A program made the translations under genes and the position numbers. The notes under the pieces are model-generated. The model saw only the letters and a program-made list of their open reading frames with translations. It had not been told where the DNA came from and did not search any database. DNA of 64,000 nt, taken from Apodemus sylvaticus. Lineage: Eukaryota > Chordata > Mammalia > Rodentia > Muridae. Of this stretch, positions 36,725 to 47,760 are shown piece by piece. Each line of letters opens with the position of its first letter. The stretch's first letter is position 1. Location: NCBI RefSeq assembly GCF_947179515.1, contig NC_067472.1:172957578-173021577 (forward strand), in the 5' to 3' direction.

Positions 36725-36990
36725 AGGATGCTGAAGGAACATGCTAGCTGCCAGAGTATGCTGATGCTGAGATTTCACCCTGGCTTTCCACCTTGCTCTC
36801 CAGCCTTTTGGGGCCCCTTCTGGGTCTTTTGTTTCTTTTGTCATTTGGCCCCTGGGCCTTTAACAGATCAACCAGTTTTGTTAAATCACAGATTGATTCT
36901 GCCTTGACAGACGTGGAGGTAGCAACCATCGGCCTTCAGTTCTCTACCCTCGCTGCAGGCACAGAGCTTTCTTGGTTCCATAAGCGGTAG
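36725..36990 (+). pseudogene. env: Lone env transmembrane C-terminus (first, degenerate copy)
   Basis: From about 36,776 the frame reads an LSTLLSSLLGPLLGLLFLLS membrane anchor, then FGPWAFNRSTSFVKSQID, the start of a gammaretroviral-type cytoplasmic tail, ending at a stop at 36,988-36,990. It corresponds to the last part of the env TM subunit and is paralogous to 39,262-39,400 of the long env. The upstream SU and ectodomain are missing. A possible acceptor (TTTCTACAG) precedes it at 36,717-36,725. Confidence 0.75.
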
Positions 36991-37436
36991 AAACGTCAAT
37001 GCCAGGGAGGGTGACCTCCGGCTCCTAATAGTGGCTGAGGGCCATAAGCTGTGGAGTAGCCAATGACGGGAAATATTGTGGTGCCACGAGCCAGATGCAC
37101 ACTGCCTATTGGCTGCAGGGTGACTCCATGACGGGATTATTGTGAGTCCGCTACCTGGATGCCCGTCACACCCACCAAGGGCCTGATTAAGCCATTGGAG
37201 TGGGATGTGATGCCAGGAGTGGGTGCAACTTACATAGCCTAAGGCAGAGGCCCTGCCCTACTAGGATCTAAAAAGGCCTAGTTACTGTGGTGCTGGACAT
37301 GGGGGCAAAACCACATAGCCTAAAACAGGCTCTCCACCGACCCTCTTTCCATAGCCATCCCTCAACTTAAGAAAGAAAAAAGGAGGAGCCAGGTGGCTCC
37401 CTGAAAGATTGATAAAGCCTTATAACAAATTCCAGG
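36991..37436 (+). other. Linker between the two env segments
   Basis: About 450 bp without a frame. It contains repeated phrases ('cacatagcctaa' at about 37,233 and 37,311) and short direct repeats ('tgacggga', 'gccag'). The end carries a purine-rich stretch 'gaaagaaaaaaggaggag' at about 37,371-37,388 that looks like a relic polypurine tract. It may be the 3' untranslated part of the first env copy. Confidence 0.4.
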
Positions 37437-37470
37437 GTGGCGCCTGAGAAAGACAATGTTTTCTCTTTCA

Positions 37471-37472
37471 GA
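37471..37472 (+). promoter_or_regulatory. env splice acceptor candidate (TTCTCTTTCAG|A)
   Basis: A pyrimidine tract and CAG end at 37,471, five bases before ATG 37,476. This placement decides the env start: a spliced env mRNA begins downstream of the first in-frame ATG at 37,437. Confidence 0.75.
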
Positions 37473-37475
37473 ACA

Positions 37476-39350
37476 ATGATTAACTCCTGGACCGCAGGAC
37501 CTCTTCTCCTATTAATGATGACCCTCGGAAGGGTGAGCCCCCAATTGAGCCCCTATCGAGTCTTTAATTACACATGGCTCATCATAAATCAGGCTGGGGA
37601 CATTGCTAACTCTACCTCCAAGGTTACAGCCCAAATACCCTGGATTCCATTAGAGGTAGACCTTTGCAAATTGGCCCTCGGAGCCCACCCTGATTGGGGG
37701 GTGCCCAGCCACTATTTACCACAGGCTGCACCACCAAATACAGATGATAGAACCCGGGGCCAAAATCCTGCATGCCTCAATGCAGTTACCCGCTCATGGC
37801 TACAATATGCCTCTATTTATGTATGCCCTGGGGCTACTCATAGAGATCGTTCTCTGGGCGATAAATGTGGCTATGATGAGTCTTATTTTTGTGCAACCTG
37901 GGGCTGTGAGACCACAGGCGATACTTATTGGAAGCCCTCCTCCTCTTGGGACCTTATTACAGTAAAAAAGAAAAACCCTCCTCCGGGAGAGTTAGATTCT
38001 GGCCCTAAGCCTTTCAACAAGAAATGTCAAAACTGGTGCAATACCATTGTAATATCCTTCACAGCCCCTGGGAAAAATTACGATTGGCTACATTCCCGTG
38101 GGGCTGAATGGGGATTGCGCCTTTATAAGAGCAGGGAAGATACTGGATTGACTTTCACAATAAAACTAACAAAGAACATCCCCAATATACATCGAGCTTC
38201 CATAGGACCTAACCCTCAATTACATGATCTGGCCCCTCCGCCACCTAAGGAAGCCTCAAAGCCTAAGAGTTTCTCAGCCACACGAGCCCCAGGAAAGGCC
38301 CAGTCAATTACCTTGTTTCAGCCCACCATACCCCCGGGCCCTATGCCCTCTTCCAAGCTGATTCTTTCCCTCCTCAATGCCTCTGCCTCTGCTCTGCTTC
38401 TCAAGGAACAAGAGCTTAACTCGACCAGATATACAGAATGCTGGATGTGTTTTTCAGCCGCCCCCCCATTTTATGAGGGTATCGCCCTCTTTGGAAATTT
38501 TACCTATACCAACGACTCAAAGGAGCTCATTGGCACCCCTCTAGAGATTACTCTTACCGAAGTTTCGGGGGTTGGAAGCTGTATAATAGGAAAGAGCATG
38601 ATTCCACCTCGACAATTGTTAGAAATCTGCAACCACACAGTCACCATTGACGAGCATTCTGATTACATTTTAGCCCCAAATTATACACATCTGGCCTGTT
38701 CCACTGGCTTGACTACCTTTCTGGTTACCTCTCAGTTTATAAGTAAAAGAGACTATTGTGTGTTGATACAATTAGTACCCAAATTTAGCATTCATGAACC
38801 AGAAGATCTTTTGAATTTTTGGGAACGGGGGAGTGAGACACACCGTAGAGCCAAGAGAGAACCTATATCGGCTATCACCCTTGCCGTCATTCTAGGGCTA
38901 GGGGCAGCTGGGACAGGCACAGGCGTTGCCTCCCTTGTCACCTCTCAACAGAATAGACAACAATACTATTTACTTAGTGCTGCCATTGATAAGGACCTGG
39001 CGGAACTCAGAGATGGTTTAGCTAATTTAAAAGACTCTGTTGCCTCCTTATCAGAAGTAGTATTACAGAACAGGAGAGGCCTCGATCTGCTTCTCCTAAA
39101 GGAGGGAGGTCTCTGTGCAGCCCTAAGGGAAGAATGCTGTGTTTATGTAGATAAGACAGGCCTGGTAGATGATAGCCTGAGGAGAGTGAAAGAGAGTTTG
39201 GAGAAACGCAATAAAGAACGAGAACAACAAGAGTCTTGGTATAAAAATTTGTTCTCCACATCCCCGTGGCTTTCCACCCTACTACCTTCTATCCTAGGAC
39301 CCTTCATAGGGTTATTACTGTTAATCTCCTTTGGTCCCTGGGCTTTTTAA
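37476..39350 (+). CDS. env: Gammaretrovirus-like envelope glycoprotein, open through the membrane anchor, tail truncated
   Basis: The frame is open from 37,437, but ATG 37,476 (MINSWTAGPLLLLMMTLG, a signal peptide) follows a splice acceptor and is the likely start, giving 624 residues. SU shows the receptor-binding-domain hallmark WGCETTGDTYWKPSSSWD (about 37,901-37,955), a second WGLRLYKS block, a Pro-rich hinge (about 38,231-38,350) and the CWMC disulfide motif (38,439-38,450). An RAKR furin site ends at 38,858, followed by a Gly/Ala-rich fusion peptide. TM carries the immunosuppressive-type region with C-x6-CC at 39,114-39,140 and the anchor at about 39,274-39,347. A TAA at 39,348 ends the protein right after the anchor; the frame then stays open for 58 more codons to 39,527, so the cytoplasmic tail has been lost. 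Env mediates receptor binding and membrane fusion. Expression is not known. Confidence 0.93.
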   Translation: MINSWTAGPLLLLMMTLGRVSPQLSPYRVFNYTWLIINQAGDIANSTSKVTAQIPWIPLEVDLCKLALGAHPDWGVPSHYLPQAAPPNTDDRTRGQNPACLNAVTRSWLQYASIYVCPGATHRDRSLGDKCGYDESYFCATWGCETTGDTYWKPSSSWDLITVKKKNPPPGELDSGPKPFNKKCQNWCNTIVISFTAPGKNYDWLHSRGAEWGLRLYKSREDTGLTFTIKLTKNIPNIHRASIGPNPQLHDLAPPPPKEASKPKSFSATRAPGKAQSITLFQPTIPPGPMPSSKLILSLLNASASALLLKEQELNSTRYTECWMCFSAAPPFYEGIALFGNFTYTNDSKELIGTPLEITLTEVSGVGSCIIGKSMIPPRQLLEICNHTVTIDEHSDYILAPNYTHLACSTGLTTFLVTSQFISKRDYCVLIQLVPKFSIHEPEDLLNFWERGSETHRRAKREPISAITLAVILGLGAAGTGTGVASLVTSQQNRQQYYLLSAAIDKDLAELRDGLANLKDSVASLSEVVLQNRRGLDLLLLKEGGLCAALREECCVYVDKTGLVDDSLRRVKESLEKRNKEREQQESWYKNLFSTSPWLSTLLPSILGPFIGLLLLISFGPWAF

Positions 39351-39527
39351 CGATTAACCCGCTTTGTTAAATCACAAATAGACTCCACCCTACCCAAGAA
39401 TTATATCTCGGTACAGTATCATCGTTTGGATGCAGCAGAAGCGGTAGGACCCGGTAAACAAGATGGCTCAGCAGAAACAACTGCAATACCTGCCCCGGAG
39501 AGGCTCGATTTCAATAAGCTCCTTTGA
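39351..39527 (+). pseudogene. Untranslated remainder of the env cytoplasmic tail
   Basis: Beyond the TAA, 58 codons in the same frame contain FVKSQID, also found in the lone TM fragment at about 36,876-36,896, so this was once tail-coding. It ends at TGA 39,525-39,527. Confidence 0.8.
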
Positions 39528-39794
39528 TGAGGCTCTGCCTGGCTCCCACCCATTCATCCCTGGGCTTAGCTGAAGGGGGAGCTGACCCAAGGTAGCCGTT
39601 TTAAAGACGGGCAACTTCCTCCATCCCCTGACCAACCTAAGACATGGAGCCTTGAGGATGACAAGGTAATCCAACGACGGGTAAGGCTGCGGGATTAGAG
39701 AAGTTGATCCTAAGACAGAAATGGCTACACATTATCGGTCTGGCCCCCTTGCCCAGTATTTTCCCCGAACCTTTCCACTTCTAAAATAAGGAAT

Positions 39795-39806
39795 AAAAGG
39801 AGGAGA
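39795..39806 (+). promoter_or_regulatory. Polypurine tract
   Basis: The purine run AAAAGGAGGAGA abuts the 3' LTR, as required for plus-strand priming. Confidence 0.9.
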
Positions 39807-40219
39807 TGTGGGAAGCCATTAGAGAGACCCTCACTTTGGCTGACAGGGCTAAAGCCCTGAGAAAAGCAAACAAGAGCCTCTCCAATGGGTATTTGTTTAG
39901 CCATTGTCTCGAGATTACTGCAGAATGATCCTGCCTGTGTCAACATCGCCGACTCCGGGTATCTTCATCAGATAACCTCCTCACCTCCTGCTGTAAATGC
40001 CAGGAATACCTCTGCCCCTCTTTGTCCTTGCCTTGGGGTACTCCCCTCCTGGAAGCCTTAAAACCTGGGTACCCCAGAACATTAAACGAGGCTTTGACAA
40101 AACCCAGATTGACTCTGTCTTTCTTGGCGCTTGGCCTCCGTCCCTCTCTCCACCCCTTTTGACCCGCAGGTAGCACCCCTTCGGAACCCTGGAATAACTG
40201 ACCCGCGGGACGGGTTACA
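39807..40219 (+). repeat. 3' LTR (413 bp)
   Basis: It is the same length as the 5' LTR, with one substitution by my reading (T at 39,938 for C at 32,513, a CpG). It ends in TTACA before the right target duplication. Confidence 0.95.
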
Positions 40220-40225
40220 GTTTGA
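40220..40225. repeat. Target-site duplication GTTTGA, right copy
   Basis: It matches 32,376-32,381 exactly. Confidence 0.92.
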
Positions 40226-43049
40226 GACTCTGTTGCAACTATTTTATGAGTCATAACATTTTAGAACAATATTTATAATTGCAATTTGATTCTGATATCA
40301 TCTTATAAAAATATCTAATTCAGGATACATGTTTTTTATAAAACTGACATTATTGTTTGAAATTCTTTTCTTAAAATGTGTTCTCAGGTTTAGGACCCAT
40401 ATGTACTTATCTTCATAAACTCCCTTGGGTACTTCAATTTGGTTAATACTAAGAATGATTCCAAACTAACAAATGCCATTACAGTCTTGAAGCTTAAATA
40501 CTTAACTAGTATTATGCTATGTAATTACTAGTATTTAGCTATGTCATTATTTGTTTACATAAAGGGAGGAAACTATTTCTTTTTATTTAAAAAATTGTTT
40601 TGAATTCTCTGCTTTTATACATTTGTGAGTTTTACCTTGAATATGAAAACATATTCATCTTAGTTTATAATTCTATAATTTCTATTATGTTAAACTTTTG
40701 GGTATTTCTGAAAATTATCTTCTTATCAAGTAATCATCTCTGTTTTATATTTTGAGCTAAACATTTATTAAGTTTATTTTCAGAAGGATTAAGTTCCTCC
40801 TTTGATACCTTGCTTTTTTTTTTCTTTAATGACTATGGGACTCTACTTATTTTCTCAAGCTTTTTAAACATTCCATTTGCTCCTATTCCAAATGTTTTGT
40901 TGTTTCTTTTTGATGCATGCTTCAAGAGTAGAATCCATCTTTGAGTTAATTGAGCAACATGATGTCTGTTTCATTAACTAATTTATATAAGGATAACACT
41001 TTATTTTAAAATAAGATTTTCCTATCTACATTTTACATCAGTGATATCTTGAACTTTAAATTGTTATTGTGGATCTTTTAATCCTACCTTGACTTATGTA
41101 TGGCTTCAAAATATAGTTATATAAATCAAATTGTGCAAGATTTTATATCCATGCCTAAAGTTCTCCTATTCTACACACACCAATATCTGTGGACCTACCA
41201 TATAGCTTAAGTACAGGGAAGAGATAGTTATCAAAGGAGTATTTCATATATGTTACTATGAACCCACATAAAATTTCATGATGGTAGGAATTCATATCAC
41301 ATAAGGACAAACTCAATGCTCCCATTAGGATTAATTTACTTATTTTCAAAAAACTGTCTAAATATTTGGTTTTATTTACATCAACAAGGAATATTTCATC
41401 AGTACTCCAAGAAGCCTATCTGAACAGTAATTTGTGTTCAAGGCCAAGATATATGACTGTGGAAGACAATGAAATAAATGATGCTTTAATCCTTATCCTT
41501 TAAAAAGGACGTTGTAACTATCCATTGTAAGGTTTAGTAGAAATAAGGGCATAACGATTATAAGATAAGGACTGAGAGTTCTCTGCTTCCAGGCAATACA
41601 TGCATTGCTTTAAGGAATTTTGAACAATTAAAGGTAAATTTCTTGGTTGATTCTGCATAACTAATGCAGGGTTGTATGAAGATGAGATAATTATCTTACT
41701 TTTTTTTTTGCTAAACTATCTTCTGGAAAGATAGTCAAAGAAAGAAGTTAATTATTTCACTTGTGTAACAATTGATGACTATACTGGGTTACCATGTACA
41801 GTCTAAATCCGAGGATCTAGAAGATGACCATGATTAAACCAAATAGGTATTGTATTAATATGAAAAAATATGAAATTGGTAAAGGGATGATTAAGGTTGG
41901 AATACAAGCACTAGTGGGAGTGGACTATATTGAGTATGTGTGGAAAATTGTAAAAGAGTGCCATTAACAAAGGTAAACAATATGGAAAATATATCCAAGA
42001 CATAACAAGGGAGATTATGTCTCGAAAGACCACCTCCTCTCTCTGTTCCCCAAAAACTTTATGCCTCACTGTCATTTTTAGTGATGAAACAGAACACCTG
42101 CTGCAGCCTTTCTTCCTACACATCTTCTCTGGATACCACAGAACATCCCCTTCTCTTCTAACTCCCACACTCATTGATGTTTCCAAACTTCTAACTCCAT
42201 TTGACATACTCTGGTAAACTATAGGCCAGCCATATACTCTAGAAAATCAAGTAAGCTTCCCAAAGATCTTTTCATTTCTCTGTTTTTCTAGACAAAATTT
42301 CCCCACGCCATTTCCAGCTCTGCAGCAGAACAATTTTCCCAGAATTTTGTGCCCCCGTGCTCCCATCTCCTGTTTATTCCACAGATCTTGTCCTCGTCTT
42401 CCTCTCTCCACTTGTTCCTTTGTCTCTTACACTGATCTCAATATGAATCCTCTGCTATTCCAAGAGCTCCTCTTCCAAGGGCAAAAAGCTGGCCAAAGCA
42501 GTCCAATTGCACTCCTACTTCCCCTGAAATACAACTTCCCACATTCTCATTTCCAACTCTATAGCAGAATATTTTTATTTAATTTTCCTTTTACTAACCA
42601 CCAGCAACAGAACACAAGGACCTACTCTTCCAATTTTCCTTCCTTTTCCTCATTCTAGCACCAACTCACCTTCTCTATCTATATCCTAGCCGAACAGACA
42701 AACACTGCCATTTCATTCTTGAAATGTCCAGAGAGGTAACATAAACCAAGGAACAATACACCCATACAATAAATACAAATTTTAAAAAGTCAGTTCTGAG
42801 AAATAAAATGATCCCAATCCTATATACCTAGGTGATGGTATATCAACAAAATCTATAACAGCCAAGGCAATATGAAAGGCAACACGCAAGAACGGAGCTA
42901 TTCTGTCACTCTGGCTTTGAATTTTCCACATACCTAAAGCAAAACTATAAGGCCATAACTCAAATTTTGTAATGATAGATGTTCTTAAAGAAAATGTAAA
43001 TCAATTCCAAAAAGACATCCAGGAGAACAAAAAAGAAAACTTGGAGGAA
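40226..43049. other. AT-rich unassigned DNA
   Basis: I see no gene. From about 42,010 to 42,720 the composition becomes C/T-rich with short open frames that match nothing I know; this could be an old retroelement 5' region. The minus frame at 41,155-41,349 has a hydrophobic start, but I could not relate it to V2R exons. Confidence 0.4.
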
Positions 43050-43440
43050 TTGAATAAAATGGGATCTTATAAAATTACGAAGGTTCTGTAAGGCAAAGGA
43101 CACTGTCAAAGTACAGAATGGCATCCAACAAATTGGGAAAAGATCTTTACCAACCCTACATCCAAAAAAGGGCATATCTGAATGCTCTAGAACAGATAAG
43201 GTAATCATACTCATAAGGATTCGATGGCAAGAAATAATCACAGCCTTATTCATAATAGGTAGAAACTGAAAGGAACCAAGAAGTCTCTTAATCAAAGAAT
43301 GGATACAGAAACAATGGAGTACTTAGTATTCAGCTATTAAAAATGAGGACTTGATAAATTTTGCAGGCAAATGGGTGGAACTTGAATATATTATCCTAAG
43401 CGAAGTAACCCAGACCTAAAAGGACATGCATGGTATGTTG
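43050..43440 (+). mobile_element. LINE-1 ORF2 C-terminal fragment with internal deletion
   Basis: Recognisable stretches include 'aaaattacgaaggttctgta', 'ggaaaagatctttaccaacc' and 'gcaggcaaatgggtggaact'. The Cys-rich middle is deleted. There is no 3' UTR. Confidence 0.75.
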
Positions 43441-44320
43441 TAGAGTTGTCAGGCTCCATGTCTACTCAGACACAGGGCATTGTAGCTGGTGGGACTTGGG
43501 GAGTTAACTGCACTTACCCCTCTCTGTCAATAGGCCAGGTGTATATGGAGCAGTAGGGAAGCCTCAGGACACTGCTCCAGGGATGGGGAAGCATAGTCTG
43601 AGGTGCAGCAGTTGAAACTGTCTCAGGGATCTCTGGGCCTGAGACAATGTGGGGGGCATCTGTTTCTCAGGCTCTTGTACATCCAGGCACAGCTAAAAAC
43701 TGCAGAAGAGCTGAGAACAGAGTTGGAGGCTCCAACGGCTGGATCTAGCCTGGAGCTGAAAGTGAAAATATGGGATCTCTGGCTGGTTTCACAGGGATTG
43801 TCTTTGACGTGAAAGCAGTTAGCTAGGTCTTGGGCTTAGTGGCAGTCTTGGTTGGGAGTGCAGACACGTTCTACAGGAGAATAGAGAGCATCTCTGTAGG
43901 CAAACGCCTTCTCCATGGCTTTCCATGGTGGATTTTAATGAAGAGTCAGGCCGTGGTTTTAAGGTATTTACTGTCACAGCGGAAAGTGCATATGTAAAAC
44001 CATACTCAGCTTATCAGGGTGGGCCTGAGATTTAATACTTTTTGTAGAGGAGGAATGTCTGGGGGTGGGGGGAAGCTTATTTGCTATGCCCTCTAGGTAC
44101 CTCATTGAAATGGAGATCTGTCTTGAGTCTACATCACTACAGGTCACATCCACTATATGTAGTGGGGCTTGGGGCATTGCCTTTAGGTGACTACTGGCCA
44201 CAAGTCTATGGATGGCTGTAGCTAGTGAAAGGGGCCTGATGCCTGTGAACAGGCAAAGTGCCTACAGTCCCTTCTGGGACTCCATGGCTTTGAGCCTTAC
44301 CTTAACAGGAGAAAGAGCAC
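43441..44320. other. GC-richer interval, probably an interspersed repeat of unknown family
   Basis: Base composition differs from the AT-rich flanks, and L1 pieces border both sides. No frame is convincing. An LTR of a rodent ERVL or class I element is possible, but I cannot define termini. Confidence 0.35.
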
Positions 44321-44329
44321 AACAATCCA

Positions 44330-44940
44330 TAAAATATAAAGAACTTAATGAGCTAGATATAAAAAAGAAATTATCAAATTGAAAATTATTGTAGAGATGT
44401 GAACAGAGAATGTTCAATAGACTGAGAAAAATTTAAAGAAATGTTCAGTATAGCTATACAACATGGAAATATAATATAAATCACATCTACTTTTATATTA
44501 CACTCTACAGTGATAACTGAGATTAATGACACTGTTTTGGCAAGGATTTGGAGCAGGAGCACTTTCATAGTTGGTGGGAGTTGACTTTTATAGCCACTGT
44601 GGAAATGAATAAGGTAGCTCCTCAGTACAACTGATCTACAAAAAAATCTAGCTATACAACTTTTCAGTAAACAACCCAAAACACCTACCTCATCCTACCA
44701 TAAAATTACTTGCTCAAACATGTGCAATGAAGATTTATTATTCCTAATAGGCAGAAACTAGAAATTAGCTAACTTAAAATGGATAAAAACTATGAAAGAG
44801 TTACACATTGGAGCTGTGAAATAAAATGAGGTGAAATTTGCAGGAAAATAGATGGAACTAGAGCAAAATTATCCTGAGTGAGATAACCAAGACCTAGAAA
44901 GACAAATATGGACAGTATCACTTCTAAGGGGAAATCATCT
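44330..44940 (+). mobile_element. Very old LINE-1 ORF2 C-terminal fragment
   Basis: Similarity to ORF2 is visible at 'gtttggcaaggatttggagc', 'atagttggtggga', 'ccactgtggaaatgaata' and 'aattatcctgagtgaga'. Divergence is high, and the stop density rules out coding. Confidence 0.65.
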
Positions 44941-46479
44941 CTTAAATAAATGATAACCAATACACAAAAAATTAAAAAATTAACCCAGTGACATTGGGTC
45001 ACCGGGCCTTAATCTTTCTAATGCTGTGATCTTTTAATTCAGTTTCTAATTTTGTTTTAATATTCAAACAAAGAATTAATTTTTGATATTTTATAACTAA
45101 TTTTGTTATTGCTATGAATCATAATGCCAATATATATTTCCCCAAATAGCTGTAAATGATCCTTGTAAAGAGTATTTCAGACCCTGCATTGAGAAGTGAT
45201 GGGTATGATAAAGAGGCATCATCTAGTGGAAATAAACATATCCTCCAAGAAGAGTAAAGAAATAATGATTATACGTGTGCTGTAGGCAGATGCAGGAGGG
45301 ATTATTTGGGCATGGAGAGGTAATGAAGGGAGAGACTGTTAGAAGATATGGTTGGAATTTGGAAGGGCATTTGAATTTATGTAGAAATATTTTTGAATCT
45401 ATGAAAGTGGTCCTATTGAGGACTCCTAATAATAGAGGATAAGGAATCTCTTGAAGCCAGGCTACAAGTGGTGGGACTAGATTGCGTTCACTTTACCTTT
45501 TGGCGAAGGAAATCCTGAAGAAATCACAATATATTATTAACTGATCTAAAGACAAGTGCCTGCTCTCCACCAACTGACAGAATGGGTCCTTATTTTAGAG
45601 AATAATATTAATATAAATCATTGAACATAGAAAAGTTGCATTGGTGGCCACACGGAGCCTTGATGCCTATGTTTTTCTCAGTCATTTGGCATTCCTCTAT
45701 TGTACATCCTTTGTTTACATTTTTTGTTGTATTTATACTATTTCACTAAGTTCTTTAAATATTCTGTACATTAGGGATCTGTTTTTATGTGGAGTTGGTA
45801 AAAATAATTTATCATTCTTTCCACAGCTGCTTTGTTTAGTTGTTTTTGCTTAAAAACTTGATCTGTTCTATTGAGAGAAAGTACATGAGTTGATCCACAT
45901 GTGGGGAGGATCTGAGAGGAATAGAGAGAAGAGGAACTATAATCAGTATATACTATGTAAAGACAAATGGTTTTCCCTAAAGGAAAAAATAAAATAATTT
46001 TAGCAGTGAATTTGAAAGAATGGAAAACTTTAGAGAAGAATATTGGGGTACAAAGTGAAAGAGTCCAATGAGGTAATTATACTATAACTTTAAAAATAAG
46101 AAAAATAACAAAATGAAAAAAAAAAAAAGCAAGCATGTTCATTTAACAGAAGCTTAGGTTCCAAGATTAGTACCTGACTTCACACAGAGATATATCTGGA
46201 TATGATGTTCCCATTCATTTTAAAAAATGTTGGATCTATAGCCATAACTTTATTGTGATAACGAGCGATTTCAATATAGCATTTCAACGAGAGATCAGAG
46301 GGATAAAACTCCATACAACATCATCGTCTAATTAAGACTAGGCCAATGGCAATACCAGTTGACATGTCATCATTCATGTGGGAAGTAGAATCTTTGTTCA
46401 TAAGCATAGTTTTGCCACTATGAAAAGGAAATCCAATTTTAAATGTGGTTTTATTTTAAACTATTTTTTAAAGCAGCTA
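44941..46479. other. AT-rich unassigned DNA, with a trace of minus-strand L1
   Basis: A weak minus-strand ORF2 C-terminal match lies at about 45,735-45,850 ('ttctttaaatattctgtaca'). Otherwise nothing was recognised. Confidence 0.4.
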
Positions 46480-47735
46480 GCTGTGACCTGTCCCCAGAAC
46501 TGCAGCATCCATTAGACCCTCTGAACAAGGAAACACCAAGTCAGATCCCTTCCCTCCAATTGCCTACATCTCAGGGTACACCCAGATGCCCTGAGTCAGC
46601 TGTAGACTGTCCCCCTGACCTCCATTGTTTTGACTCAGATCTGCTGGCCTCAATCAGGCCCAAGAAACATGGAATATCCAGGCGTGCTAAACTTACAAAA
46701 CTGCCCACCAGAGACCTCCTACACCAGGAAGATCCAGATTAGACCTGCATCCCAATACCTGGTACACTAGGAAATCAGAGACAACCAGGTAGTGAATGGC
46801 CAGCAGTAGAACCCAAAAACACGAGCCAAGGCAACATGTAAACTTCAGAGCAAAGCTATCACAATATTGTAAGCCCTGAATAGCCTAACAGAACCAAAGC
46901 ACAAGAAAATGACCTAAATCCACCCTTATAAAGATGAATGATACCTTTCAAGGGAAAATGAATAAAGAAATTTCCTCAAACAAATTTAGGAAAATAAACA
47001 ATATAAACAACTTGAAAGAGGAAACTGATTAATCTCTTCAAGAAATACAGGAAAATAAAATTAATCAGGTAAAGTAAATGAATAGAACAGTTCTAGGCCT
47101 GAAATTGAAATAGAAGCAAAATGAAAAAAATATTCTGAGAAAATCTACAAAATTGCATTTACAGAACATAGAGTAAAGATCAAACTTAAGAAAACAGGAA
47201 TAGAAGAAAGAGCAAAGAGCCATCTCCAAGGACTATAAATTATTTTCACCAAAATAACAGAAGAAAATTTCTTCAACCAAAAGAAACAGATGACTATAAT
47301 CTTAAAAAAAGCTTACACAATATCAATTATATTGGACCAGAAACGAAAACCCCACCACATAAAAATTGAAACAGAAAATCTCTAAAACAAAGAAAGAATA
47401 TTAAAAGCTGTAAGGGAAAAATTTCAAGTGGCATACAAAGGCCTGACAGAATTACACATGACATATCAACCTCAACATGGACTCTGAAGGTTAGAAGGGC
47501 ATGAATAGAGAGATGTCTTACACCTTCTAATAAATCACAGATGCCAAGCTAGAATATTATACCCAGCAGAACTCTCAGTAACCGTACATGGAAAAAATAA
47601 AGATATTCCAAGACAAAGCAAGTTTAAACAATTTATATCCACAAATCCAGTCCCATATAAAAATACTATAAGGAAAACTCCAACCCAAGGAGGTGAACTG
47701 TACACAAGAAAATACAGGTAATAACGTGATACTAA
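46480..47735 (+). mobile_element. Old LINE-1 5' UTR and ORF1
   Basis: A C-rich 5' UTR-like part (46,480-46,760) leads into ORF1 remnants, including 'agaaagaatattaaaagctg' (about 47,390) typical of the ORF1 C-terminal coding region. ORF1 is broken throughout. The copy ends near 47,735 where an LTR-like sequence begins. Confidence 0.75.
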
Positions 47736-47760
47736 ACAGGTGTAGAGAAAATAATGGAAG

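Larger units (their letters stand above)
32382..40219 (+). mobile_element. Young chimeric class II provirus, non-autonomous, with open env
   Basis: Two 413-bp LTRs (32,382-32,794 and 39,807-40,219), a 6-bp target duplication, a primer site complementary to tRNA-Lys3 and a polypurine tract define a complete insertion of 7,838 bp. Inside are a gag fragment, a damaged protease with G-patch, an AT-rich stretch with traces of RNase H and integrase, a lone env TM fragment, and a long env. The LTRs differ at one CpG position (32,513 C versus 39,938 T), so insertion is recent, yet gag, pro and pol are far too decayed for that age. The decayed form must therefore have been copied in trans. The LTR, PBS and protease are betaretrovirus-like; the env is gammaretrovirus-like. 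Confidence 0.93.

Noticed and set aside
37439..37455. A second PBS-like 'tggcgcc' before env
   Set aside because: Only seven bases match a Lys primer site and no LTR end precedes it. It is within the env leader.
41155..41349. Minus frame with a hydrophobic start, considered as another V2R exon 1
   Set aside because: It lacks the GD-V-IG-FFPL motif and a convincing splice donor.
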